Shown piece by piece: positions 24,030-32,620 of a stretch of DNA of 64,000 nucleotides. The stretch is from Nocardioides luteus (GTDB lineage: Bacteria; Actinomycetota; Actinomycetes; Propionibacteriales; Nocardioidaceae), in the NCBI RefSeq assembly GCF_015752315.1, contig NZ_JADOVJ010000001.1, positions 5,510,501-5,574,500 of the forward strand, read 5' to 3'. Below the pieces are notes generated by a model that was not told where the DNA came from, did no database searches, and was given only the letters and a program-made list of their open reading frames with translations. The translations under genes and the position numbers were made by a program. Every line of letters begins with the position of its first letter. The first letter of the stretch is position 1.

Positions 24030-27000
24030 TCAGGAGAGGGAGAACGTGGCGATCCGGACACCCGGGCTGAGCACTAGGTAGACGTCGCGCACACCCGAGA
24101 CATCGGCGAGCAGCGTGTCGACGCCCACCTCGGTGTAGTCGTACTCTCCACCGGTTGCGGCTACCGGCGCACTCGCCAGCAGCTGCCCGGTCGGCGAGCC
24201 GAGTCGCACCTCGACCGTGCCGGCACCCTGGGTCGCTTTCGCCACTGAGGCCGTGAACTTCGTCGGCCGGCCGAGCCCGGAGGCTGCGAACTTCACCCAC
24301 GCCTGCTGGTCTCCAGCCGAGACTGAGGTGCCCCGCTCTTTGGTGGTAGGGACGAGCAGCGCGTCGTCGTAGTCGTCGAAGTTCTCGGCCTTCGTTGCGA
24401 CCGTCAGGTCCCGGGGCGGGATCACCTCACCGGCCACCCGCACGGCGGTGGTCTGCCGGATGTCCTCCGCGGAGGATCCCACCATCAGATCGTAGGTCGA
24501 CCGCTCGACCGCCCACCGTTCGCGAGTGACGTCCCAGTGCGCCAGCTGGTCGGCGTCGATCCGGAAGCGGACTGTGCGTGTCTGGCCCGGAGCCAGCGTC
24601 ACGCGGCTGAAGTCCTCGAGCTCCTGCAGCGGGCGAGCCGTCCGGGAGGTCCGCTGGTGGCTGTAGAGCTGGACGACCTCCGCACCTACTCGGGACCCGG
24701 TGTTCTTGACGTCCACGGTCACCGTGATCTTTCCGTTCTTGCCGACCCGCCTCGAGTCGACCCGGAGGTCGGAGTAGCGGAAGTCGGTGTAGGACAGGCC
24801 GTGCCCGAACGGATATCCCGGCTCGCCGTCGAAGTAGAGGTAGGTCTGGCCGGTCTTGACGATGTCGTAGTCGAAGATGTCCTGTGGGAGGTCGGCGTCG
24901 GAGCCATACCACGTCTGGGTCAGGCGGCCCGAAGGGTTGCTGTCACCGAAGAGGGTGGCAGCGACCGCGTTGCCCGTTTCCGAGCCGGCGTGCGTGGTCC
25001 ACAGGAATGCGCCCGGGTCTTCGTCCATCGTCACGGGATAGCTGGACTCCAGGACCACGGCGGTCCGGGGGTTTGCCTCCTGCACCGCGTCGATGAGGTC
25101 CTGCTGGCTACCACCCAGCGCCATACTGGCCCGGTCGTGGACCTCCCGTCCGTAGACGAACGGGTTGCTGCCCACCACGGCCACGACGGCGTCCGCCTCG
25201 GCGGCTGCCTCGGCGGCCTGCGCGGCGCCGTCGCGAAGGACCTCCCGCTCGAACCGGGCAGCCTGATCCTTCGTGCCGGTGCCGACGGTGCCGTCCGCGG
25301 CGACGGTGACGTAGTTGCCGAGTGACCACCAGCTCTCGTTGGTCTCGTAGCCGGCGTACCGGAGCAGGACGGTTCCGTCAGGCTGCTCCTCGAACTCGAA
25401 CTGCTGCTGGACGTACCAGCCGGTCGGGGTGGTGGCGCTCGTGTTGAACGGCCCGAAGTTGCCGGTGAGGTAGTGGCCGTTGCCAGCGTTGCGCAGGGTG
25501 GCCACGTCAGCCATCCACTCGTTCACGTCCCACTGGGCGGTTTCACCGGGCTCACCCCGGGTCCCGACCACCTGGTCCGTGCTGCCGGTCCCGGTGGCGC
25601 TGAGGTAGCGCCCGCTGGTCGCGTCACGCAGGGCGATCCGGTCGAGGCCCTCCACGCCGGTGACGACAGCGCGATCGCCGAGACGCTCCCGGATCCCGTC
25701 GAGCGGGGTCACTTCGTAGGGCATCGTGCCGCCGTACCAGTCGGCGTACAGCGTGTCTGCGAGCGGGCCGACGACCGCCACCTTCTTCGCCCTCTTCGCG
25801 TTGAGCGGGAGCAGGTCGTCGTCGTTGCGGAGGAGCACGACCGCCTCCTCGGCAGCCTGCCTGTTGAGTCGTCGGTGAGCCGGGCTGTTGAGGACGTCCG
25901 GCGAGGTTCCGGCGTACGGGCCACCGTCGGGGTCGAAGTGGCCGAGCCGGCAGCGGATCGTCAGCACGCGAGTGACCGCCTGGTCGACATCGGCCTCGGT
26001 GATCAGGTCCCGGGCGAGAGCGTCCTTGAGCGTCGCGATCATCGGCTTGTTGTCGCTGTTGTCGACGACGAAGGAGTCGAGGCCCGCTTTGAGCACGTGG
26101 GCGTAGGCCACCGTCTCATCGTCGTAGAAGTGCTGGGCCTGGGTCACTGCGTGAGGTCCCCACGCGTCACTCACGTTGTAGAGCGTCTCGTCGGTCCAGG
26201 AGCGCACGTCCTCGTTGAGGGCGCGGTCCACGTGTGTGGGACGGCCGTTGACCTCGTTGTACGACGCCATCACGCCGGTAGCCGCGTCTGCTTCGATGGC
26301 TGGCTTGAAGGCGGCGTACTCGTACTCGTGACGAAGCTGCGCACGGACGTTGGACGAGCTGGCGCTGCGGTTGGTCTCGTTGTTGTAGGCGTAGAAGTGC
26401 TTGAGCACCGGCGCGGACTTGAGGTAGGTCGGGTCATCTCCGGAGAGACCCTTGCCGTAGGCCGTCGCCATCTCGCTGGTGAGGGTCGGGTCCTCGGAGT
26501 AGCCCTCCTCGTTACGGCCCCAGCGAGGATCGCGGAGCAGGTTGACCACCGGCGCCCAGAGCTGGAGTCCCCACACCTCGGGGTTCATCGTGTTGTAGGC
26601 GCGGGCCTCGTCGCCGACGGCCGAGCCGACGCGGCGCATGAGGCCGGGGTTCCACGTGCTGGCCAAGCCAACGGCCTGGGGGAAGACGGTCGCGCGATCC
26701 GCGAGCACCTGGTTCCAGCCGTTGTCGATGTCGTTGGACCAGGCGACCCCGTGCAGCGCCTCGGTGCCGGCCTTGAAGTAGGGGATGTCCAGACGTGGGA
26801 CGGCGACCTGGGACTGGTGGAGCAGTGACAGCTTCTCGTCCAGGGTCAGTCTGCCCAGCAGGTCGTCGACCCGCTGCTCGACCGGCAGCTCCGGGTTGCG
26901 GAAGGGCATGTCGTCGAGGTCCTGGCTCGCCACCGCGGGGGCAGCGGCGGTGGGCGCAGGCGTGGCCATCACAGGAAGCAGGACCAGGGAGGCCGCGAGG

Positions 27001-27041
27001 ACGGCTACCAGACACCGGCGACGGGGCGTCAGTCGACTCAT
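24030..27041 (-). CDS. Secreted GH3 glycosidase with internal beta-rich insertion and C-terminal CBM6
   Basis: Exported glycoside hydrolase family 3 enzyme (1003 aa), a beta-glucosidase or beta-xylosidase type. Signal peptide: MSRLTPRRRCLVAVLAASLV…ATPAPTAAAPA. The N-terminal catalytic barrel has LTLDEKLSLLHQ, GTEALHGVAW, LLRDPRWGRNEEGYSEDP, VLKHFYAYNNE and ASYNEVNGRPT; the nucleophile Asp is expected in YNVSDAWGP near residue 290. The GH3 C-terminal domain is interrupted at about 475–595 by a beta-rich block (GRYLSATGTG…), then resumes, followed by an FnIII-like domain and, from about 880, a CBM6-like jelly roll (EYDYTEVGV…GVRDVYLVL). AAGGAGAG before ATG 27041 fixes the start. The divergent LacI and two operators indicate sugar induction. 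Confidence 0.9.
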   Translation of the reverse strand: MSRLTPRRRCLVAVLAASLVLLPVMATPAPTAAAPAVASQDLDDMPFRNPELPVEQRVDDLLGRLTLDEKLSLLHQSQVAVPRLDIPYFKAGTEALHGVAWSNDIDNGWNQVLADRATVFPQAVGLASTWNPGLMRRVGSAVGDEARAYNTMNPEVWGLQLWAPVVNLLRDPRWGRNEEGYSEDPTLTSEMATAYGKGLSGDDPTYLKSAPVLKHFYAYNNETNRSASSSNVRAQLRHEYEYAAFKPAIEADAATGVMASYNEVNGRPTHVDRALNEDVRSWTDETLYNVSDAWGPHAVTQAQHFYDDETVAYAHVLKAGLDSFVVDNSDNKPMIATLKDALARDLITEADVDQAVTRVLTIRCRLGHFDPDGGPYAGTSPDVLNSPAHRRLNRQAAEEAVVLLRNDDDLLPLNAKRAKKVAVVGPLADTLYADWYGGTMPYEVTPLDGIRERLGDRAVVTGVEGLDRIALRDATSGRYLSATGTGSTDQVVGTRGEPGETAQWDVNEWMADVATLRNAGNGHYLTGNFGPFNTSATTPTGWYVQQQFEFEEQPDGTVLLRYAGYETNESWWSLGNYVTVAADGTVGTGTKDQAARFEREVLRDGAAQAAEAAAEADAVVAVVGSNPFVYGREVHDRASMALGGSQQDLIDAVQEANPRTAVVLESSYPVTMDEDPGAFLWTTHAGSETGNAVAATLFGDSNPSGRLTQTWYGSDADLPQDIFDYDIVKTGQTYLYFDGEPGYPFGHGLSYTDFRYSDLRVDSRRVGKNGKITVTVDVKNTGSRVGAEVVQLYSHQRTSRTARPLQELEDFSRVTLAPGQTRTVRFRIDADQLAHWDVTRERWAVERSTYDLMVGSSAEDIRQTTAVRVAGEVIPPRDLTVATKAENFDDYDDALLVPTTKERGTSVSAGDQQAWVKFAASGLGRPTKFTASVAKATQGAGTVEVRLGSPTGQLLASAPVAATGGEYDYTEVGVDTLLADVSGVRDVYLVLSPGVRIATFSLS

Positions 27042-27098
27042 TTTCTCTCCTTGTGAGGAATGCGCCGACGCCTGGTGCGACGACACTTCGGTCGGTCA

Positions 27099-27112
27099 TC
27101 GAAGCGCTTCGA
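27099..27112. promoter_or_regulatory. LacI operator 1 (GH3 side)
   Basis: Perfect 14-bp palindrome TCGAAGCGCTTCGA, 58 bp upstream of the GH3 start. It has the central CG and symmetric arms typical of LacI-family sites, and its 12-bp core CGAAGCGCTTCG is repeated at operator 2. Confidence 0.8.
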
Positions 27113-27221
27113 CGATTCAAAGGTAGAGATCGGCGTCATATGTGTCAACGGTCACACTTTCCTTTCACCCCCGCCTCCCCAGGCGGTCGAACGCATCTGG
27201 CACGATGACAGAGCATTTCGA

Positions 27222-27233
27222 CGAAGCGCTTCG
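27222..27233. promoter_or_regulatory. LacI operator 2 (regulator side)
   Basis: Palindrome CGAAGCGCTTCG, the same core as operator 1 and about 122 bp from it, 51 bp before the lacI start. Two matched sites in one divergent region suggest repression of both genes, possibly with DNA looping. Confidence 0.8.
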
Positions 27234-27283
27234 ACAATCGATTCGACGGCCCGGCGGAATGAGGCAATCCAGGAGGAGGCGCC

Positions 27284-28288
27284 ATGACCACGATCGTCGA
27301 CGTCGCGAAGGCGGCCGGCGTCTCGGTCAGCACCGTGTCGTACGCGCTGAGCGGTAGGCGGCCCATCTCCGCCGCGACCCGTGAGCGGATCCAGGCCGCG
27401 ATCGACGAGCTCGGATACCGCCCGCACGCGGGGGCGCGCTCGCTCGCCAGCAGGCAGACACGGGTCATGGCGCTGGCTGCGCCGTTGCGCACTGATCTCT
27501 ACGTGCCCGTGATCATGCAGTTCGTTGCGGCCGTGGCCACAGCCGCGCGCGCCCATGACCACGACGTACTGCTGCTGATGAACGACGAGGGCCCGGCTGG
27601 GCTCGAGCGGGTCGCGGGCGGGTCGATGGTCGACGCCTTCGTCGTGATGGACGTCGCCACGAACGACCCCCGGTTGTCCGTCCTGCGTCGGCTCCGCGAG
27701 CCCACCGTGCTCATCGGGTTGCCGGCCCGGGCCGACAGCCTCAGCTGTGTCGACCTCGACTGGGAGGCCGCCGGCCGACTGGCGGTGCAGCACCTGGTGG
27801 ACCACGGCCACACCGCCGTCGCGCTCGTCGGACCGCCGCCGGCCGCCTACCAGCGGGGAACGACCTACGCGCACCGGTTCCGCACTGGCTTCGAGGTTGC
27901 GGTATCCGAGGCGGGGATCCGTGGTCTTGCCGTTCCCTGCGAGTCAAGCCATGACGGGCTCGCGGCCAGCCTGGCCCGGGTCGACACAGAACAGCCGGAC
28001 ACCACGGGCTTCGTGGTACACAACGAACCTGTCGTGGGGACCCTTCTCCACGCTCTCAGGGCCTCAGGACGCGAGGTGCCGCACGACGTGTCGGTCCTCG
28101 CGGTCGGCCCGCCCGAGTTGGCCGAGGGTCCGGCGCTCAGGCTCACCTCGATCGACATCCCGGCCGACGAGATCGGCACACTGGCAGTGGAGATGGCGGC
28201 CGACCTCCTCGCCGGCCGGAGCCCACAGACCAGGCTCGTGGCGCCGATCCTGGTCGAGCGCGACAGCTGCGGACCCCCACGGGCGTGA
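27284..28288 (+). CDS. LacI-family transcriptional regulator
   Basis: LacI/GalR repressor (334 aa). The N-terminal HTH and hinge read TTIVDVAKAAGVSVSTVSYALSGRRPISAATRERIQAAIDELGYRPHAGARSLAS. A periplasmic-binding-protein-like sugar-sensing domain follows (VDLDWEAAGRLAVQHLVDHGH; VPHDVSVLAVG; LTSIDIPADEIG). GGAGGAG precedes ATG 27284. It faces the secreted GH3/CBM6 glycosidase and shares two palindromic operators with it, so it is the sugar-responsive repressor of that gene and of itself. The inducer is probably the product of the glycosidase, such as a di- or oligosaccharide. Confidence 0.93.
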   Translation: MTTIVDVAKAAGVSVSTVSYALSGRRPISAATRERIQAAIDELGYRPHAGARSLASRQTRVMALAAPLRTDLYVPVIMQFVAAVATAARAHDHDVLLLMNDEGPAGLERVAGGSMVDAFVVMDVATNDPRLSVLRRLREPTVLIGLPARADSLSCVDLDWEAAGRLAVQHLVDHGHTAVALVGPPPAAYQRGTTYAHRFRTGFEVAVSEAGIRGLAVPCESSHDGLAASLARVDTEQPDTTGFVVHNEPVVGTLLHALRASGREVPHDVSVLAVGPPELAEGPALRLTSIDIPADEIGTLAVEMAADLLAGRSPQTRLVAPILVERDSCGPPRA

Positions 28289-28312
28289 CACGTAGACCTT
28301 CCCCGGAATGAA

Positions 28313-28344
28313 CGAAGTCCCGGATCCGAGGATCCGGGACTTCG
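28313..28344. terminator. 15-bp perfect hairpin between lacI and tRNA-Leu
   Basis: CGAAGTCCCGGATCC (28313–28327) is followed after 2 nt by its exact complement (28330–28344). The genes on the two sides converge here (lacI plus, tRNA-Leu minus), so it is a bidirectional terminator. Neither side has a strong T-run. Confidence 0.72.
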
Positions 28345-28351
28345 ACTGTGG

Positions 28352-28438
28352 TGGTGCGCGAGGGGGGAGTTGAACCCCCACGTCCTTTCGGACACACGGA
28401 CCTGAACCGTGCGCGTCTGCCTATTCCGCCACTCGCGC
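28352..28438 (-). tRNA. tRNA-Leu (CAG)
   Basis: On the minus strand the cloverleaf begins GCGCGAGTGGCGG at 28438. The anticodon stem CACGG/CCGTG encloses loop TTCAGGT, giving anticodon CAG. A long variable arm GTCCGAAAGGAC marks it as a class II (Leu) tRNA. The T arm is GGGGGTTCAACTCCCCC, and the acceptor closes with CTCGCGC A. CCA is encoded (28354–28352). Confidence 0.96.
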
Positions 28439-28678
28439 GTGCAACAGAGGAAACGTTAGCCCACACGCGTCCGCCCGCCCAAAACGACGGCACCCCGCCC
28501 GCCTTGACGCTGGCGGTCACCCGATCGTGGGAGGATCGAAACCACGCAGAATGCGGGAAGTGGCAGATCCCCTGGGGTGCACCGATACGATCGGGCCGAA
28601 TCCGGGGACGACTATGCCCGTACGCGACTGACACCCAACCCGACCGGCCTACCCGGCACCTGAGAGGAGCGCAACAAC
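28439..28678. promoter_or_regulatory. Leader region of the fhaA–pknB operon
   Basis: The 240-bp gap between tRNA-Leu and fhaA has no convincing coding capacity. It must hold the promoters of tRNA-Leu (minus) and of the seven-gene envelope operon (plus). AGAGGAG ends the region as the fhaA ribosome binding site. I could not fix a −35/−10 pair with confidence. Confidence 0.5.
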
Positions 28679-29386
28679 GTGAGCGGCCTGCAGAAGTTCG
28701 AGCAGAAGCTGGAGCAGCTCATCTCAGGCGCTTTCGCCAAGGCGTTCCGGTCCGAGGTGAAGTCGGTGGAGATCGTCGCCGCGCTCCAGCGCGAGATCGA
28801 CAACAACGCCCAGGTGCTCAGCCGCCAGCGTCGCCTGGTCCCCAACGACTTCTTCGTGGAGCTGTCCTCCAGCGACCTCGGCAAGCTGGAGTCCTACGGA
28901 CCCCACCTCAAGGAAGAGCTGAAGCGCCAGCTGATGGACCACGCCGAGGCGCAGGGATTCGTCTTCCCGGGCCGCGTGAACATCGAGTTCGGCGAGGCGA
29001 AGGACCTGACCATCGGCCGGTTCCGGGTGCGCAGCCGCGCCCAGGCCGCGGTCTCCGGCGCCGACATGAGCGACACCCAGGTCAGCCGCGCGCAGGCCTA
29101 CCTGGAGATCAACGGCACCCGGCACCCGCTCCACGGCAACCTCGTCGTGGGCCGAGGCACCGACGCCGATCTGCGCATCAACGACCCGGGCATCAGCCGC
29201 CGCCACATCGAGTTCCGCTCGAAGCAGGCCGGCGACCGTGTGCGGGTCGAGGTCTACGACCTCGGCTCGACCAACGGAATGCTGGTCAACGGGCAGAAGA
29301 TGGCGAGTGCAACCTTGGACGACGGCTCTCAGGTGCGCATCGGCACCACCGTCATCACCGCGCACATCGTGGAGGAGCGCCGTTGA
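28679..29386 (+). CDS. fhaA: FhaA: DUF3662 plus FHA domain protein
   Basis: Phospho-threonine reader of 235 aa. The N-terminal DUF3662 domain (LQKFEQKLEQLISGAFAKAF … EIVAALQREIDNN) is joined by a short linker to an FHA domain from about residue 150: LVVGRGTDADLRINDPGISRRHIEF…DLGSTNGMLVNG, with the Arg, Ser, His and Asn of phospho-Thr binding. In mycobacteria FhaA binds PknB-phosphorylated partners, including the flippase-related MviN, to limit peptidoglycan synthesis. This form lacks the long low-complexity linker of the mycobacterial protein. Start GTG 28679 follows AGAGGAG. It is the first gene of the operon. Confidence 0.93.
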   Translation: MSGLQKFEQKLEQLISGAFAKAFRSEVKSVEIVAALQREIDNNAQVLSRQRRLVPNDFFVELSSSDLGKLESYGPHLKEELKRQLMDHAEAQGFVFPGRVNIEFGEAKDLTIGRFRVRSRAQAAVSGADMSDTQVSRAQAYLEINGTRHPLHGNLVVGRGTDADLRINDPGISRRHIEFRSKQAGDRVRVEVYDLGSTNGMLVNGQKMASATLDDGSQVRIGTTVITAHIVEERR

Positions 29387-29862
29387 GCGAGCTGACCCTT
29401 TTCCTCATCCGGGTCGCCTACCTGGCGATCCTGTGGATCTTCGTGCTGGCGGCGTTGTCGGTGATCCGCTCCGACATGTTCGGTGCACGGGTCACCAACG
29501 CCTCCGCCGGCCAGCCCGCCGCCGCACCGGGCCGCGGCAAGTCCCCCGCGGCGAGGGCACCGCGGCGCGGCGTACCCACGCATGTGGCCGTCACCACCGG
29601 CTCCAACGCCGGTGTGACGGTGCCCCTCTCGCAGGCCCCCATCGTCATCGGCCGCGGCAGCGATGCCGCGATCATCCTCGATGACGACTACGCCTCCACC
29701 CGCCACGCCCGGATCGCCGTCTCCGGCGACCAGTGGTTCGTGGAGGACCTCGGATCGACCAATGGCACCTACATCGGGTCCGTCCGGATCAATCAGCCGA
29801 CCGCCATCTCTCTCGGAACCCAGGTGCGGATCGGTAAAACAATCCTGGAGCTGCGCAAGTGA
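29383..29862 (+). CDS. fhaB: FhaB/FipA: membrane-anchored FHA protein
   Basis: FHA protein of 159 aa with an N-terminal membrane helix (LFLIRVAYLAILWIFVLAALSVIRSDMFG), a basic Ala/Pro linker, and one FHA domain: PIVIGRGSDAAIILDDDYASTRHARI…VEDLGSTNGTYIG. In mycobacteria FhaB (FipA) links PknA/PknB phosphorylation to FtsZ–FtsQ and FtsW-dependent division. The start is TTG 29383, which overlaps the fhaA stop as TTGA and is preceded by GGAGGAG. Its own stop overlaps the phosphatase start (GTGA). Confidence 0.92.
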   Translation: MSELTLFLIRVAYLAILWIFVLAALSVIRSDMFGARVTNASAGQPAAAPGRGKSPAARAPRRGVPTHVAVTTGSNAGVTVPLSQAPIVIGRGSDAAIILDDDYASTRHARIAVSGDQWFVEDLGSTNGTYIGSVRINQPTAISLGTQVRIGKTILELRK

Positions 29863-31193
29863 CCGCTGCGACCGACCCCACCCCCGACCCCGCTCCTGTC
29901 CGTGGCTCTGCCGACGGACGCCCGTTTCGCCTCGAGTTCGCGGCGATCTCGGACGTCGGCCGGGTCCGCAAGGACAACCAGGACAGCGGGTACGCCGGCC
30001 CGTGGCTGCTGACCGTCTGCGACGGTGTCGGTGGCGCTGCCCGCGGTGACATCGCCTCCAGCACGGCCGTCCAGCAGCTGCGCAAGCTCGACGAGGAGCC
30101 TGCTCCCGGCCTGGTCGACGACGACCTGATCGGCCTGGTCTCCCACGCGCTCCACATGGCCCACGACGAGATCGGCCACCTGGTCGACCACGACCCCACG
30201 CTCAACGGCACGAGCACGACCTCGACCGTCGGCCTCTTCGACGGCTCCAAGCTGACCGTCGGCCACGTCGGTGACAGCCGCGCCTACCTCCTCCGCAACG
30301 GCGCGATCCACCAGGTCACCCACGACCACACCTTCGTGCAGACGCTGCTCGACGAGGGGAGGATCACGGAGGAGGAGGCCAAGACCCACCCCCACCGCAA
30401 CCTGATCCTCAAGGCCCTCGACGGCACCCGCGAGCTCGAGCCCGACCTGTTCATCGTCGACCTCGCCGCCGGCGACCGGCTGATGTTCTGCAGCGACGGC
30501 GTCTGCGGCTACGTCGACGACCCCCGGATCGCTGACATCCTGGCCACCGGCACGCCCGAGTACGCAGCCGTCGAGCTGGTCCGGGTCTCCCTCGACTCCG
30601 GCAGCACCGACAACGTGACCTGCGTGGTCGCCGACGTGGTGCCCAGCGACACCGTCCCGTCCGCGGGCCTCGAGGCCCAGATGGTCGGTGCGGCGGCCGA
30701 GCTCAAGCGGAGGACCACCAAGACCGGCCAGATGACCGCTCTGTTCCGCGGTCACCGGATGGGCGACACCGGCGAGCTCGACCCGATCGACGAGGAGATC
30801 CCCGACGGCGCGATCGCCGCCGACCCGGAGGAGATGCGCTACGCCCTCCAGGCGCCGGCGAAGTATCTGAAGCTGCGCTGGGCGTTCGGGCTGCTGACCC
30901 TCCTCGGTGTCGTCTGGGTCGCCGTCGCGACCGCCTTCGTCTGGTCGCAGAACCAGTGGTACATCGGCGAGCAGGAGGGCAACGTCACGATCTTCCGCGG
31001 CGTACCCACCACGATGGTCGGCTTCGACCTCTCCGAGCCCTACCAGACCTCTGACCTGAAGGTCTCCGACCTGGCCGAGACCTACCAGAACCAGCTCGAG
31101 GACGGCATCCACAGCAAGGACCTGGCCGGCGCCCAGGAGAAGGTGCAGTCGCTGGCCGACCAGAGCGCCGCGGACGCGGGAAGCGGGTCATGA
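29859..31193 (+). CDS. pstP: PstP: PP2C-type Ser/Thr phosphatase
   Basis: Membrane-anchored PP2C phosphatase (444 aa) that reverses PknA/PknB phosphorylation. The metal motifs are in order: SDVGRVRKDNQDS, TVCDGVGGAARGD (the two-metal Asp), STTSTVGLF, VGHVGDSRAYLLRNG, FCSDGVCGYVDD and GSTDNVTCVVADV. A single transmembrane helix is near residue 345 (WAFGLLTLLGVVWVAVATAFVW), followed by a small extracytoplasmic part of about 75 residues. GTG 29859 overlaps the fhaB stop. The gene ends on the rodA start (ATGA). Confidence 0.94.
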   Translation: MTAATDPTPDPAPVRGSADGRPFRLEFAAISDVGRVRKDNQDSGYAGPWLLTVCDGVGGAARGDIASSTAVQQLRKLDEEPAPGLVDDDLIGLVSHALHMAHDEIGHLVDHDPTLNGTSTTSTVGLFDGSKLTVGHVGDSRAYLLRNGAIHQVTHDHTFVQTLLDEGRITEEEAKTHPHRNLILKALDGTRELEPDLFIVDLAAGDRLMFCSDGVCGYVDDPRIADILATGTPEYAAVELVRVSLDSGSTDNVTCVVADVVPSDTVPSAGLEAQMVGAAAELKRRTTKTGQMTALFRGHRMGDTGELDPIDEEIPDGAIAADPEEMRYALQAPAKYLKLRWAFGLLTLLGVVWVAVATAFVWSQNQWYIGEQEGNVTIFRGVPTTMVGFDLSEPYQTSDLKVSDLAETYQNQLEDGIHSKDLAGAQEKVQSLADQSAADAGSGS

Positions 31194-32620
31194 GCGGTTT
31201 CACCCCGGCGAGCTCGATGCCCGTCTTCGTCCACCGGTCACGCCGAGGGGCGGAGCTGGTCCTGCTGATCCTGGCCCTCGCGGTCGGGATCGGGGCCTAC
31301 GCCGCGGTCGGCCTCGGGGTGCAGGAGAAGATCCCGGTCGACATCGTCGGCTACGGCACGTGGCTGGTCGCGCTCCTGGTGGCGGCCCACATCGGCGTAC
31401 GTCTGCTGGCTCCGTACGCCGACCCGGTGCTGCTTCCGCTGGTGGCGATGCTCAACGGGTTCGGTCTGGCGGTCATCCACCGGCTCGACCTGGCCGCCGG
31501 GGCGAGCGAGTCCGACGCGTTCGCCCGTCAGCAGCTGATCTGGATGACGATCGGCGTGGTGCTGTTCCTGATCACGCTCTTCGTGGTCCCCGACCACCGG
31601 ATGCTGCAGCGGTTCACCTACACCGCCGGCCTCGGCGCGGTCGTCATGCTGATCCTCCCGATGCTCCCGCTCATCGGCAAGCAGATCAACGGTGCGCGGA
31701 TCTGGATCAACCTCGGTCCGGTCAGCTTCCAGCCCGGTGAGGTCGCCAAGGTCCTCCTGGTGATCTGCTTCGCCGGCTACCTGGCGGTCCACCGCGACGC
31801 TCTCGCCCTGGCCGGCCGCCGCTTCATCGGCATCGACCTGCCCCGCGGCCGCGACCTCGGCCCGCTGCTGATGATGTGGGTGATCAGCCTCGCGATCCTG
31901 GTCCTGCAGCGTGACCTCGGCTCCAGCCTGCTCTTCTACGGCCTCTTCGTGGTGACGTTGTACGTCGCGACCGAACGCAAGGGCTGGATCGTCGTCGGCG
32001 GTCTGCTGTTCGCAGGCGGGGTCTTCGCCGCGATCAGTCTCTTCAGCCATGTCCGCGTCCGCGTGCTGACCTGGCTGAACCCGTTCGACTACTACCCGGA
32101 GCCCCTCAACGGCACCTCCTCGGAGCAGCTGGTCCAAGGGCTCTTCGGGATGGCCTGGGGCGGCATGATCGGCCGTGGCTTCGGCTCCGGCCAGCCCTGG
32201 CGGATCCCCTACGCCAACTCCGACTTCATCGTCCCGGCGATCGGCGAGGAGCTGGGTCTGACCGCGCTCCTCGCGCTGCTGCTCTGCTACGGCCTGATCG
32301 TCGAGCGCGGCCTGCGTACGGCGATCGTGGCCCGCGACGACTTCGGCAAGCTGCTCTCCGTCGGTCTGGCCACCTCGGTCGCGCTGCAGACCTTCGTGGT
32401 CGTCGGTGGCGTCACGGGGCTCATCCCGCTGACCGGTCTGACCACACCGTTCCTCTCGTATGGTGGGTCATCGCTGGTCGCCAACTGGGTGATCGTGGCC
32501 CTGCTGTTGCGCGTCTCGGACCAGTCGCGCCGTCCGCTGCCGACTGCGCCGTCCGATGAAGACCTCGCCGCTGAGGAGACCCAGATCGTCAAGCTCGACA
32601 AAGGGGCGATGAGCAAGTGA
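31190..32620 (+). CDS. rodA: RodA/FtsW-family peptidoglycan glycosyltransferase
   Basis: SEDS polymerase (476 aa) with about twelve hydrophobic helices. The family segments are visible: GKQINGARIWINLGPVSFQPGE (the catalytic-Asp loop region), LLMMWVISLAILVLQRDLGSSLLF, the large loop AWGGMIGRGFGSGQPWRIPYANSDFIVPAIGEELGL, and GLTTPFLSYGGSSLVANW near the end. Such proteins polymerise glycan strands together with a class B penicillin-binding protein; the partner pbpA overlaps its 3′ end by four bases (GTGA). It is regulated through the kinases at the end of the operon. Confidence 0.94.
   Translation: MSGFTPASSMPVFVHRSRRGAELVLLILALAVGIGAYAAVGLGVQEKIPVDIVGYGTWLVALLVAAHIGVRLLAPYADPVLLPLVAMLNGFGLAVIHRLDLAAGASESDAFARQQLIWMTIGVVLFLITLFVVPDHRMLQRFTYTAGLGAVVMLILPMLPLIGKQINGARIWINLGPVSFQPGEVAKVLLVICFAGYLAVHRDALALAGRRFIGIDLPRGRDLGPLLMMWVISLAILVLQRDLGSSLLFYGLFVVTLYVATERKGWIVVGGLLFAGGVFAAISLFSHVRVRVLTWLNPFDYYPEPLNGTSSEQLVQGLFGMAWGGMIGRGFGSGQPWRIPYANSDFIVPAIGEELGLTALLALLLCYGLIVERGLRTAIVARDDFGKLLSVGLATSVALQTFVVVGGVTGLIPLTGLTTPFLSYGGSSLVANWVIVALLLRVSDQSRRPLPTAPSDEDLAAEETQIVKLDKGAMSK

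Noticed and set aside
25473..26828. A 451-aa plus-strand frame inside the GH3 gene
   Set aside because: Antisense to conserved catalytic motifs of GH3; Val/Gly-rich without domain features.
28348..29382. Frame upstream of fhaB extending back to 28348
   Set aside because: It crosses tRNA-Leu and fhaA; only the part from TTG 29383 has FHA features.
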